From assembly GCF_035046505.1 (NCBI RefSeq), contig NC_089823.1, positions 32,908,388 to 32,972,387 of the forward strand: DNA of 64,000 bases, written 5' to 3'. Positions within the stretch are counted from its first letter, which is position 1. The number at the start of each line of letters is the position of its first letter. A model generated the notes under the pieces. It was not told the DNA's origin, did no database searches, and saw nothing but the letters and a program-made list of their open reading frames with translations. A program made the position numbers and the translations under genes. Source of the DNA: Tiliqua scincoides (lineage: Eukaryota; Chordata; Lepidosauria; Squamata; Scincidae). This document shows positions 1 through 11,691 of this stretch, one piece after another.

Positions 1-1258
1 GGGCCTGGGTACAAATTACCCCCTTAACCCCCCTCTCCTAGGCCCTGCATATGAATAGATGGAACCATTAAAGGAATTATATATTTGACTCTCTAGAAAT
101 CTTACTCTCCCCTTAACACCAATTTCAAAATTATGTCAGAAGGAAACATGGATTCTAAGAGAGAATATATCTTAGATGCAGCCTACAGCCCATTTCTATG
201 TGGCTGCCGTGCTTCGAGAATAAGGGTGTTGGTGTGATGTGCACCTGATCCAATGCACCATCATGGTGGAGAGGTTGGTCAAGGGGGTGGGTTATGCTTA
301 CATGCTTGTTCCAGCTGCAGCATTACTCCCTATGGAGCTCCTCTGATCTACTCCAGTTCTGTTGCTTGTATAGTGCTTTGCAGCCATTGGGGGCATATCT
401 GTCTTGGAAAGGGGGGTTAGGATCCATTATCAATGCAAACACACCATCCCATGCCCATCCTGCCCCACTTCTCCTCCCTGCTGCAGCTTTTCTGCTGGCA
501 GGGTTGCACCAACAGCTGTTTTGTACCCCCTTATCAGTGGTGCATTATTTCTGGCTGTTATGCTGGCATCAGTGTACTGCCTGCTGGCAGAGGGGCTTAG
601 CGGCAGAGGGGCTTCACCAGCAGGGCTGTCTTTGTGCAGAAGTACAGTATGTGGTAGTTCTCTGCCATTTTCCATGGTAAGTGTTGGGCCTCTAGTCATA
701 GAAATAAACCCCATTGAAGTGTGTTGGGTTCATTAAAAGTTAGTTGCATTCTATCAGTTTGAATGGGATTCAAGTATACCCAGCATCTTTTTCACTGCAT
801 CACACAGTAGGAATACTAACTTTACTCTTGGGCAGCCTCCTTCGACCCCTTCTCCTGGGTAAGGGAAGTAGACCCGCAATGGGGCTACTCGATTCACCAC
901 AGATCAAAAGGTTGGTAGTGAGGGAAGAGCGTTCATGTAGGGCTCCATGAAAGCTCTGAATCCAGTGGAGCAGAGTTCCACTGGACCCCCCTCGCTCCCT
1001 CCCCCTGACATGACTCCCCCCCTCTTCCCACGTCCCCCCTCCCCTGCTTACCTTACCACAGCTCAGCAGTCCTTGTGACCGCCAAGTGGTCGAGGCCGGA
1101 CACCCACCCAGCACTAGCCCAGTGCCAGCCAGCGCTGGGCTAGCATAGGCGCTGGCCCGGTGTTAGGCCTTGCAAATGTGTCTTACAGCACGTTTGCTAC
1201 AGTGTACACTGGTGGTAAGCCGGTGTGTCGAGCCCAGGAGAGAGCCCATTGCTCTCAG
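1..1258. other. No gene recognised
   Basis: Short open frames only, without codon bias or known motifs. GC-rich text at about 960-1210 is loosely like the ~550 bp TIR element at 50077. Confidence 0.5.
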
Positions 1259-1259
1259 G

Positions 1260-1491
1260 TAGCAATTTCCAACCAGTGTGCCGTGGTGTGAAGTGGTGTG
1301 CCGCAAATGGTCTGCAGGTATACTCAGAGAACTTGGGGCAAGATCATTTATTATTAGGGCCATTGGGGGATGTTAGCCTCCCACTAGCAGCATGGTGTGC
1401 CTTGTCACTTATCAAAAGCCAATGATGTGCCTTGACAATTTTAGCACCATGTCAGGGTGTCCTGAGATGAAAAAGATTGAAAATTGCTGCT
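1260..1491. mobile_element. Non-autonomous hAT-type element (CAGTG..TTTCAACC family)
   Basis: Left end AGCAATTTCCAACCAGTGTG and right end GATTGAAAATTGCTG are inverted. The interior phrases TTAGCCTCCCACTAGCAGCA and TGTGCCTTGACAATTTTAGC recur at 57288-57466 and, in reverse order, at 27897-28120. No coding capacity. The ends are decayed, so the edges are accurate to a few bases. Confidence 0.65.
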
Positions 1492-1520
1492 TTAAGGTAA
1501 CTCTGTTTACAACAGACTAA

Positions 1521-1610
1521 CAGCCCAATCCTATCCATGCCTACTCAGAAGTAAGTCCCATTAGAGTAAATGGGGCTTACTCCCAGGAAAGTGTAGATAG
1601 GATTGGGCTG
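1521..1610. mobile_element. ~90 bp foldback MITE, copy 1
   Basis: CAGCCCAATCCTATCC at the left is the inverse of GGATTGGGCTG at the right, and the middle holds GTAAGTCCCATT and AATGGGGCTTAC. The left half carries CTACTCAGAA and the right half CTCCCAGGAAAGTG, so the two arms differ. A short duplicate of the right end (GTGTAGATAGGATTGG) follows at about 1618-1636. At least thirteen full or partial copies occur in the window. Confidence 0.8.
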
Positions 1611-1639
1611 AAAGTGTAAGTGTAGATAGGATTGGCTAC

Positions 1640-2645
1640 CACTGTAGTATTATGGGTCTTGGTAGAAATCCTGAGTCTTTTAGCTCAAGCATATCCTTAA
1701 ATGATTTGCTTTTGTGTGTTCTGACATCAGTGTAGGAAAACAACTGAGGAACTCATAATCCTTCCTGCTGTTGGCTACAAAGATGTTATGTACAGTCTAG
1801 TAGAACTTGGCTTCATCTTCAGCAGGGATTTCCTGTTCTTCACCCTGGGAAGAGTGCAAGCCATATGAATCCTTGTGGGAGGAAATTATTTGTGCAAACA
1901 TTGGTCTGTAGGTCATGGAGCAGGCATAATTTACATACCTTGTATGATCAGGGAAGTAGATAAGTCTTTGATGTTATGATTTCACTCTATATCCAGTCCC
2001 AGTATTTTCAACAAAACACCAAGGAGAAGAGAACGTCCTTTTCCTACTGTGGAGGCACATTTGAGAATGCCCTAAAAATCCTCTGTCTTTGATTGGTTCT
2101 ATCCAGAACCCCGAGATGAAAATCATGGAATGCCAATAGACCAAAGAAGCACTCATGCATGCAGAAATTAATTAGTGCTAAATTTAGAGGGAACCTTAAG
2201 GAGTGTCACTGGGATATCCATATTAAAGCCAAGAATGTTCCTCCAAGTTGAATTCTGACTGAATTAATGGTTCCTGGCCACTGAGAATAAAACATTGGCA
2301 GATCTGGATTTGGAATGGTTCCGACCTAAAGTGAATCGACAATTTCCAAGTGGAAAGGTATCTGGCTTGTTTCTTCTTCTCAGTCCCTTGGATGAACCAC
2401 ATACAGCCCAATCTTATTTAGATGCCATGCTGAAATGCATGGCCTCTGGCATGGTCTATCGTATCCTAAGCCTATCTGGTGGTGAACTGGCACCAGCAAA
2501 ACAAGGGCCAAATGCCAAGCCTGCCCTGGAAAAAGCAATGCTGGTAAAACTCTTCCCAGTAACAACCTCAGCATCTATGGAAACACCAACATGGCCTATG
2601 AGTGGCAACCTGACATCAGTTTGTAATCACCATGATATCAGCATG
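1640..2645. other. No gene recognised
   Basis: A 166-codon frame crosses 2295-2795 but runs into the LINE derivative and shows no motif; it is treated as chance. Confidence 0.5.
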
Positions 2646-2649
2646 TCTA

Positions 2650-3042
2650 GATGGGACTCGTCAGCCTGGGAAGGCAGCTCATCTGAGAGAAGGAAAACTC
2701 TGATCCCAAACCTCCACTGCCTTGTGGCTACATCCAGTTATGGAAAAGGCTTCAGGAGTCAACCTCGAGACAAAATCAGGAGCCGGAGTCCCTGAGGCAG
2801 TTCATGGCTGAACACAGTCACGTTCTGGCAACTCCTGCAACGCTGCTGGAACCAACCGTATTGGCCTCTGCCTTTCCATTGGACCATTTCAGCCACGTGG
2901 AGAGGGGGGATTTGCTGCATGTGTAACAGCCTATCCTCCATACCTAGTTTACCCAGGCTTCGCGCACTGGAGAGGACACTCTGTTCCAGAACCACCATTC
3001 AGAGCGTGACACCATAGTCTTCCGAGACTGAAGGATGCCAAC
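2650..3042 (+). mobile_element. Short internally deleted derivative of the RTE-type LINE (5' leader joined to 3' tail)
   Basis: Bases about 2665-2981 closely match the LINE leader at about 7897-8212 (shared marks GAAGGCAGCT, CTCTGATCCCAAACCTCC, CGCGCACTGGAGAGGACACT). At about 2982 the sequence jumps to the LINE 3' end, TGTTCCAGAACCACC, and finishes in the same tail, GACTGAAGGATGCCAAC. The whole coding part is missing and the join shows about one base of microhomology. It has no tandem 5' units; its own start, ATGGGACTCGTCAGCCTGGG, is absent from the longer copy. A decayed target duplication is possible (TGATATCAGCATG at 2633, TGATCAGTGTG at 3043). The layout recalls RIME, the short partner of ingi in trypanosomes. 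Confidence 0.8.
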
Positions 3043-3044
3043 TG

Positions 3045-6000
3045 ATCAGTGTGAGGTCCAAGAAGCCAAGCACAGCATCAGCCCCAACACTGCTGGACAG
3101 AGAAGCACTGCCAAGGTGAACTGAGCATGAGGGGCTCAGCTGTAAGGCCAATAAGTGGCCCATGCTGGGGCGATGCCCCCTTATCAGCCATTTGGAATGA
3201 TCAACACAGATACACACACTGCTCCTAACTCTCTTTCCCCTGTTGGGGCGATTAGGCAGAGGTTCCAGTTTGGTGTGTCTGTGGACAAAATACTCTAAAT
3301 GAGAATTTCATGATGACAGCAGTTAACCAAATAACTTGCCATACACTGTGAACTACCAGATGTTGTTTGTGCATAGTGCTCCCTTTGTGCAATAAAAGCC
3401 CTTTCACCATGGTTCTCATCACCAAAGATCCCTTTGAGAGATCACAGAGAAATAGCCCCATGCCACATGTCCAATCATCTGAGACAGAGTTCTCCTGGCA
3501 GGGGCTTTAGTACTGGGCTGGTGTGCCATGGCTGGCTGCCAAATGTATCTTGTAAGCTATGCTCCATTGTAGAAAAGTGCACAGCACAGGCAGGTGCAAT
3601 TGTCTGCTGTTTTTCCTTCCCCATTATTCCTAATGGGGTTATTCCTACCTATGGTCTGTCTGTCACTGGCATGGCATTTTTTTCCAGCATCAGGAGTCTA
3701 TATGTTGTCTGAAGGGAGCTTAGGATACGGTATGCATCGACTCTTCTTTGTCCCTCCCATGTCATACCACAATGTCCTCTGTGTTTTATCCTTTCTATTA
3801 GTGGAGTTGTGTTGTCACCCAAATGACATCCAAGTTGCATCATCATCATGTTTTTCCAGAGCTGGGCCAGCATTCATGGTGCATCCAATGGCATGCAGGC
3901 TTCTACATTGGCAGGGTTGTTGTGATAGCAGCATACAGGGAGATTCACTGGCATATCTCGAGGATGGGATTGGGCTATTAGATTATCAGTGAATCCCAAA
4001 TTGTGTATTTACAATAGCTTTACTGCTGCTTTGTTTGATGGAGTTAGGTACAAAACAAATCACTACTATGTATTTTCTTTCCCAGTATGTTTTTCTAGAA
4101 GACCATGCCACATGTTCCTTGGCTACATAACATTTCACTCCAAGGGTTGCCATGTCCCAAGGCGATCACTTACTGGATGATGATATCAGAGAACTGGAAG
4201 TAAGAATGGGATGCCTATTGTTGCAGAAAGCTCAAGATTAGATCCAGCCACTGGGCAATAAGATACACATGAATATGTAATTTTCAACCTTCCAGAGCAG
4301 CTTGATTTAGGGTCACAGCACACACCTCCCTTAGAGCCTGACTTCTCACACATGCACAAAAGGGGGGAAAGGCAGCGAGATGAAGGGAATGAATGAGGCA
4401 GATATGGTCTTCTGTCTCACAGGTATTGTGCTTAGCCAAGTGTACCAGGACAGCCATTGAATAAACAAAGTATTTACATGGTTCCAGGGAAACAGAATAT
4501 TATTTATTAGTGAGAATGCAGCCTTAGCAGTGAGGTTTGGCTCCAATGGATAAGGTCCATGAAGGATCTATCTATAAATGTCTCTAGTATAGCAATCTAA
4601 CTATGAAGTGTTGTTTGGTTAAATTCTCATGCTTATACCTACGTAGATCTCACTACATGTAAACTTATCTTGAGCATGTTGTTCTGTCTCTGACATATGA
4701 TCATGCTAACTCACATCTTTACCATGTCTCTCATGACACATTGTATTTGTTACCGTATAACAAATCCTCCATACGCCCTTACATATAGAACTCTTATTTT
4801 TATATGGTGATATAGAGTGTCTCTCAAGCCTTTTGGAGTAGCTGTTTCTCAGCAATTTCCTGGTCACGTACCCTTTCTTCAGCCAGTATTGCATTGTCAG
4901 TTCAGTCAATTACCCTACGGCATACAAATGCAAAATTATGACCAGACATCATGGAAATACACTCTCATTACTAGAAAGCAACAATGAATTACATTAGGTC
5001 TCATCATGCGAGAACAGTTTGAGCCTACAATCTCTCTGCACAGGCGTATCATACCGCAGTGTTGTGGTCCCCATCAGCTCTCACATACACATAGTATTTA
5101 GTATCCAAACTTCACAGTCATATTCATAACAATGGTATGCTTTTAGCATTTCCAGTTTGTAACTATTGGGCAAGTTCACTATAGTAGAGTGCCAGGAATG
5201 ACCAAGAAATGGTTCAGTCACAAACACAAAGTTCATGTCACTGATTTTTCCAGGCTTTCTCAGACTTTTCCAAGCTTTCCTGGGAGGGAGGATTGGGGTC
5301 ATTTGGAGCCCCCCCCCCTTTTAAAGAAAACTCTGACAAACTGAACACAGAGGACATCATACTCAGCTTTCTACGTCTAGTTCCCTTCTTCCATGCTCCA
5401 AACTGGAACATGGATTTCTGAACTGGGGCAGTTCACAGAGCTGGCTGAAGCTACTGAGCTACCTGAGGCAGCACATAGCTATGCCTGCAACCACCAGCTC
5501 CGCCAACACCCCCCTTACTAGGTTTCTTCTTCCCAAGGACTCTTGAATCAAAGCAGGAAATGTGAAACATGCTGGGATTGCTCCCAGAGGACTCTACTTT
5601 TCATTCTTTGGTTATAGAGTCCACGAGCAGGAAAAAGTGACCTTCCTCTCTCCATCCTCTTTTAAAGCAACTGGTGGGGACAGTGAGGGAGCCAGACTGC
5701 TGTGCTCCGATATCAGAAAAAGGTGATCTCACACTTTCCTCTGTGTGGGCTCTTTTAACAAAACATGCAATGAAAGGCTCTGGCAGTTCAGGAAGGGGCC
5801 AACAAGGAGACCAGCTCCACCCATAGTGGAATAGAGGTAGTGGGCATCTGTTCCCCACCCCTCCACTTGAACCCCAATCCACCACACAATGTTTGTCCAC
5901 ATCATGGATGGGCTGCATTCCAGTTTAAAGAGTTTTCCCACTTGCAACCATGAACGTCCAAGACAAAAACTATTCAAGTTCTGCGCATAATGCTGATGCA

Positions 6001-7405
6001 GGATTGCCAATTCCTGATTCCAGTTCCTGCCAATTCCAGCTCTAACTGCTGGTTTCTATAACATGTGCCTAATAATGAGGTCTGACATCTGTACTTCTTC
6101 CACCCCAGTGCTGCTGTGACAGGAGATATAGCACCTGCTGAAGTCTTTCTGCAAACATAGTTGTGGAAATGACGCCAGAAGGCCATGCATTCCAGCCAGA
6201 TACAGACAAGAAGGAGAATACATTTTATACTGGACCACATATTGTATTTCTAAAAACTCAGTGATAGCATTATAAAGAGTCTCAGACTTTGGACAATCCT
6301 TAGATATGTCCAAGCAAATTCTGAAATGTCCAAATATCTAGGAGAAATACTGACTGCTCTTTGGGGACTTTTATTGGGTATTTTATGAAATGCCCTTCCA
6401 GGCACAACAGAAAATAATGGGAAAAGGCAATATCAAGTGGTATGTGAAGAAAATGGGTATTGGATTTCCTAAAATTTTTGAACATGTATGTTTTTCGTCC
6501 AAGAAAACTATGTAATATCCACTAAGCAACAGAACAGGTTTTGAACCTCTGTTCTGTTATATTCCTCTGTTTCTTTCTAAACTGCTATCAACCCTTAAGC
6601 AGTTTGCGAATCACAAAAAAGCTTTAACTTTGCTGCTAGATGTGTTGGAACAGTTCAAAATTCACCAAAATCTCAATGTATCTTGTTTTGTAAAATCCTG
6701 GACAAAAGTTCAAATCAGAACATATATTGATGCTTGCTGGACTATTTACAAGAATCCTTTGTGTCTACCACACAATTTTGAGAGTGGCGGTAGACTGAAT
6801 TTACCAAGTAAAAATAGTTTTGAGAAAGCACCAACATTCATACCTCTTTAAAATGTATATATTAATTACAAATAATTAATTAAATCAATTAATTCATTAA
6901 ATTAATTAATTACTATAATATATGAACAATTACACCATTTCTTATTGTTAGCGTCACCTGTCATTTTCATACAAAACAGCACTTTTCAGAGTTTACAGGT
7001 AGTTGTTCAGTATTCACAGTTGATCATGCGACATCCTCTTAACTTCTACTTCCACTAAACAAGGTAAAAGGCATGAACAAATTGAGTTCTACAAAGAGCA
7101 CCTGTATTGTAAATTGAGTTCTACAAAGAGCACCTTTCACTCTAGTGGGGTACAAACTGCTGGCAATATTCTTTAAAAGTTCTTTAACACACTATGAATG
7201 TATCCATGGGAATCCAGTCTTGAGTTCTCCTGCCTGGTTTAGTCTTCAAACTCATGGTACTCAACAGCCAGCCCTACAGAAGCAGAACACATTTTAAGCC
7301 ACAGTTCTGAGCTTTGTATCTGCCTTGAATTGTGTCTGCTATTAACTACCATTTATCAGATAAGTAGCAAGGGACTCAAATAACAAGCATCTTTAAAAAT
7401 ATGAT
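3045..7405. other. Unassigned 4.3 kb
   Basis: No coding exon or clear repeat was recognised. A 25 base direct repeat (AAATTGAGTTCTACAAAGAG plus five bases) lies at 7079-7103 and 7111-7135. An AATTAATT-rich stretch lies at 6856-6925. Confidence 0.5.
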
Positions 7406-7434
7406 TAATAGTTACATTCTTGGAAATTATGGGT

Positions 7435-7900
7435 GGGTACTTGGAAATCGGAAGAGTGATGTGTGAGTGAAATGGAAGGTGCGGGAGGGAAGGGCATTGT
7501 GGGTACTTGGAAATCGGAAGAGTGATGTGTGAGTGAAACGGAAGGTGCGGGAGGGAAGGGCATTGTGGGTACTTGGAAATTGGAAGAGTGATGTGTGAGT
7601 GAAATGGAAGGTGCAGGAGGGAAGGGCATTGTGGGTACTTGGAAATTGGAAGAGTGATGTGTGAGTGAAACGGAAGGTGCGGGAGGGAAGGGCATTGTGC
7701 ATACTTGGAAATTGGAAGAGTGATGTGTGAGTGAAACGGAAGGGCATTGTGATGTGTGAGTGAAACGGAAGATGCGGGAGGGAAGGGCATTGTAATGTGT
7801 GAGTGAAACGAAAGGTGAGGGGGGAAGGGCTTTGTGGGTACCTGGAAATTGGAAAGAGTGATGTGTGAGTGAAACGGAGGATCCGGGGTGGGAGGGGGGA
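7435..7900 (+). repeat. 66 bp tandem array forming the 5' end of the LINE
   Basis: Units begin GGGTACTTGGAAAT and end AGGGCATTGT. Four nearly identical 66 bp units start at 7435, 7501, 7567 and 7633. Three shortened units of 52, 43 and 42 bases start at 7699, 7751 and 7794. A last unit starts at 7836 and runs into the LINE leader at GGGAAGGCAGCT (about 7896-7907). The array lies inside the LINE's 16 bp target-site duplications, so it arrived with the insertion and is not a pre-existing host minisatellite. By analogy with the monomers of rodent L1 it may be a promoter; that role is inferred. Confidence 0.85.
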
Positions 7901-8385
7901 AGGCAGCTGATCTAGGAGAAGGAAAACTCTGATCCCAAACCTCCACTGCCTTGTGGCTATATCCAGTTGTGGAACAGGCTTCAGGAGTCAACCTCAAGGC
8001 AAAATCCGGAGCCGGAGTCCCTGAGGCAGTTCATGGCTGAACACAGTCATGTTCTGGCAACTCCTGCGACGCCGCTGAAACCAACCGTATTGGCCTCTGC
8101 CTTTCCATTGGACCATTCCAGCAATGTGGAGAGGGGGGATTTGCTGCATGGGTAACAGCCTATCCTCCATGCCTTCTCTACCCAGGCTTCGCGCACTGGA
8201 GAGGACACTCCAACTTCGCCATACGGCGTCGACACAACACGGGAAGCAGCAGTTTACCGGTTATAAGTCTTCGCTCGATTGGCGTAGAGCATGACGCCAG
8301 GGGCTGCTTCCGACGGTAGGAGAGATCATTGCATCTCATTGGGCAGCTACTGCCCGCCTTAAGCTGGGCAGTCCCCAGTCAGTAA
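7897..8385 (+). promoter_or_regulatory. LINE 5' leader, unique part
   Basis: About 490 bases between the tandem units and the open frame. The first ~290 bases closely match the first part of the short derivative at 2650-2981, which shows where the LINE's conserved 5' segment lies. The rest is CpG-rich (for example CGCCATACGGCGTCGACAC near 8218), suggesting little decay since insertion. An internal promoter is expected here because LINEs of this group carry their promoter within the transcript, but no promoter motif was identified. Confidence 0.6.
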
Positions 8386-11300
8386 AGTGCTGCCTCGCCA
8401 CGGTCCGTTAACCTCACGGGGTGCGTGGGGTTTAGGGTGAAAACCGACAAGCGGATCGACAACTCTGCACCATGCAACAGAAAACAGAAAGCTCCTGCCC
8501 TAAAGCTGGGCACCTGGAACATTAGGACAATGACACCTGGCTTCTCTGATGACCTGCAAGAAATAGACAACGCACGCAAAACAGCTGTCATCGACATGGA
8601 GCTGAGAAGACTGCAGATGGACATCGTCGCCCTTCAAGAGACGAGGCTTCCAGATTCCGGATCTGTCAAGGAGAGAAATTTCTCATTTTTCTGGCAGGGA
8701 AAACCACCAAACGAAACCAGGGAACATGGTGTTGGCTTTGCAGTCAGAAATTCCCTGCTGAAGTCCATCATCCCACCTACTGTGGAAAGTGAAAGAATTT
8801 TGTCCCTGCAGCTTCAGTCATCAGCAGGACCTGTCACTCTCATCAGTGCTTATACACTGACTTTGTCGTCTCCAGCAGAAGCCAAAGACAAATTCTATGA
8901 TGACCTGGCCACCACTATCAAGAAGATCCCCGTAAAAGAGCCATTGTTCATCCTCTGCGATTTCAATGCTAGAGTTGGTGCTGATAACAGTTCGTGGCCC
9001 ACTTGCTTAGGTCAGTTCGGCATTGGGAAGATGAACGAGAATGGCCAACGCCTGCTAGAGTTTTGCTGTCATCATGGTCTCTGTGTCAGCAATACGTTCT
9101 TCAACACGAAGCCCCAACATAGAGTCTCTTGGAGACACCCAAGATCAAAGCACTGGCACCAGCTCGACCTGATTCTCACCAGACGCTCCAGCCTTCCCAG
9201 CACCAAGATCACACGCAGCTATCAGAGTGCTGCCTGTGACACTGACCACTCCCTGGTGTGCAGCAGAGTGAAACTGCAAACAAAGTGACTGTATCACACG
9301 AAAAAGGAAGGAAGACCTCGCATTGATACCAGCAAGACCTGGGATCAGAGAAAAGTGGAAGAATTTGCACTAGCACTTGAGGAATCTCTTCCAGGCCCGG
9401 TCGAAGCAAACGCATCCAACAGATGGGAACATTTCAAGAATGCCGTTTACAACAACGCCTTGTCCATATTTGGCAAGAAGACCAACAAGACTGCAGACTG
9501 GTTTGAAGCCCACTCTGAGGAGTTGACACCAGTCATTGAGGAAAAGAGGAGAGCTCAAGCAGCACACAAGGCCTGTCCCAGTGAGCGCAACCTGCAGGTC
9601 CTCCGAGCTGCTCGCAGCAAAGTCCAGCAGACTGCCAGGAGATGTGCTAACGACTACGGGCTTCAGCTCTGCTCCCAGATACAGGTAGCAGCTGACACAG
9701 GCAACATCAAGGGGATGTATGACAGTATCAAGCAGGCCTTAGGTCCAACACAGAAGAAAATTGCCCCTCTGAAGTCTGCAACAGGCAAGGTCATCCAGGA
9801 TCGGGCGCAGCAGATGGAACGCTGGGTGCAGCACTACTCTGAGCTATATTCCAGAGAAAATGTAGTCACCAAAGAAGCGCTGAACAACATTGAGTGCCTG
9901 CCTGTGCTGGAGGAGCTTGACAGTGAACCAACCCTAGAAGAACTTCACGTGGCCCTGGACTCCCTTGCCTTTGGCAAGGCACCTGGAAAAGACAGCATCC
10001 CTGCTGAAGTCCTAAAGTGCTGCAAAGAGATCATCGCTACTGAGCTGCATGAAATCCTCTGTCTCTGCTGGAGAGAAGGTGAAGTACCTCAAGACATGAG
10101 GGATGCAAACATCATCACGCTGTACAAGAACAAAGGTGACAGGGGTGACTGCAACAACTACCGTGGCATCTCTCTCCTTAGCGTTGTAGGAAAGTTGTTT
10201 GCCCGAGTTGCACTAAAGAGGCTCCAGGTACTTGCAGAGAGCGTTTATCCAGAATCACAGTGCGGATTCCGAGCCAGCAGGTCCACCACTGATATGGTAT
10301 TCTCCCTTAGACAACTGCAGGAGAAATGCAGGGAACAACGACAGCCACACTTTATAGCCTTCATAAATCTCACGAAGGCTTTCGACCTGGTCAGCAGAGA
10401 CGGCCTCTTCAAGATTCTCCCCAAGATCGGATGTCCACCCAGGCTCCTCAGCATCATCAGATCCTTCCACAAGGACATGAAGGGCACTGTTGTCTTCAAT
10501 GGCTCCACATCAGACCCCTTTGACATCCGAAGCGGAGTGAAGCAGGGCTGTGTTCTTGCACCAACCTTGTTTGGGATTTTCTTCGCTGTCCTGCTGAAGC
10601 AGGCCTTTGGAACTGCAACAGAAGGCATCTATCTCCGGACCAGATCAGACGGGAAGCTCTTCAACCTCTCCAGACTGAGAGCAAAGTCCAAAGTCCAGCT
10701 GAAATGTCTTCGTGACTTCCTCTTTGCCGACGATGCAGCTGTCACTACCCACTCTGCCAAAGATCTCCAGCAGCTCATGGATCGTTTTAGCAAGGCCTGC
10801 CAAGATTTTGGACTGACGATCAGCCTGAAGAAAACACAGGTCATGGTTCAGGATGTGGACTCACCTCCCTGCATTACAATCTCTGCGCATGAACTGGAGG
10901 TTGTCCATGACTTTGTGTACCTTGGCTCAACAATCTCCGACACTCTTTCTCTCGATACTGAGCTAAACAAACGCATCGGTAAAGCAGCTACTACGTTTTC
11001 CAGACTCACAAAGAGAGTCTGGTCCAACAAGAAGCTGACGGAACATACCAAGATCCAGGTCTACAGAGCTTGCGTCCTGAGTACACTTCTGTACTGCAGC
11101 GAGTCATGGACTCTCCACTCACAACAGGAGAGGAAACTGAACGCTTTCCACATGCGCTGCCTCCTACGCATTCTCGGCATCACCTGGCAGGACAAAGTTC
11201 CAAACAACACAGTCCTGGAACGTGCTGGAATCCCTAGCATGTATGCACTGCTGGAACAGAGACGCCTGCGTTGGCTCGGTCATGTCATGAGAATGGATGA

Positions 11301-11679
11301 TGGCCGGATCCCAAAGGATCTCCTCTATGGAGAACTCGTGCAAGGAAAGCGCCCTACAGGTAGACCACAGCTGCGATACAAGGACATCTGCAAGTGGGAT
11401 CTGAAGGCCTTAGGGATGGACCTCAACAAGTGGGAAACCCTGGCCTCTGAGCGGCCCGCTTGGAGGCAGGCTGTGCAGCATGGCCTTTCCCAGTTTGAAG
11501 AGACACTTTGCCAGCAGTCTGAGGCAAAGAGGCAAAGAAGGAAGGCCCATAGCCAGGGAGACAGACCAGGGACAGACTGCACTTGCTCCCGGTGTGGAAG
11601 GGATTGTCACTCCCGGATTGGCCTTTTCAGCCACACTAGACGCTGTGCCAGAACCACCTTTCAGAGCGCGATACCATAG
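8386..11679 (+). pseudogene. LINE APE endonuclease and reverse transcriptase frame with one in-frame TGA
   Basis: One frame is open from the codon after TAA (8383-8385) to TAG (11677-11679), about 1,097 codons, interrupted only by TGA at 9286-9288. The apurinic-type endonuclease begins LGTWNIRTM (8506) and keeps QETR, CDFNAR and DTDHS. The RT has NNYRGISLLS, SQCGFRASRST, GVKQGCVLAP and FADD (10723-10734, about residues 780-783). In motif A the usual FIDLTKAFD reads FINLTKAFD: AAT at 10366-10368 replaces the catalytic Asp, so this copy is probably dead. The C-terminus has a Cys/His cluster, CTCSRCGRDC then HTRRC (11578-11646). No in-frame ATG lies upstream of 8530, which falls inside the endonuclease, so the true start is lost, non-AUG or uncertain. 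The product would nick chromosomal DNA and copy the LINE RNA at the nick. Confidence 0.88.
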
Positions 11680-11691
11680 TCTTTCGAGTCT
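11678..11691 (+). other. 3' terminal stem-loop of the LINE, overlapping its stop codon
   Basis: AGTCT-TTCG-AGTCT in this copy; the related copy at 53100-53113 reads AGTCT-TTCG-AGACT, a perfect five-pair stem with a UUCG loop. The same structure lies in the deletion derivative (3016-3029, loop TCCG) and, on the minus strand, in the 5S SINE (41556-41569). Sharing by three otherwise different elements suggests recognition by the LINE reverse transcriptase. Here one pair is broken. The role is inferred from known LINE/SINE tail sharing. Confidence 0.65.

Noticed and set aside
2295-2795. A 166-codon plus-strand frame
   Set aside because: It crosses into the LINE derivative at 2650 and shows no domain; it looks like a chance frame.
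7356-7997. A 213-codon minus-strand open frame rich in FHSHITLPISKYPQC repeats
   Set aside because: It is the reverse of the LINE's 66 bp units. Because 66 is a multiple of three, several frames stay open through the array. There is no start, domain or context for a real protein.
10245-10628. A 127-codon minus-strand frame
   Set aside because: It is the shadow of the LINE reverse transcriptase on the plus strand.
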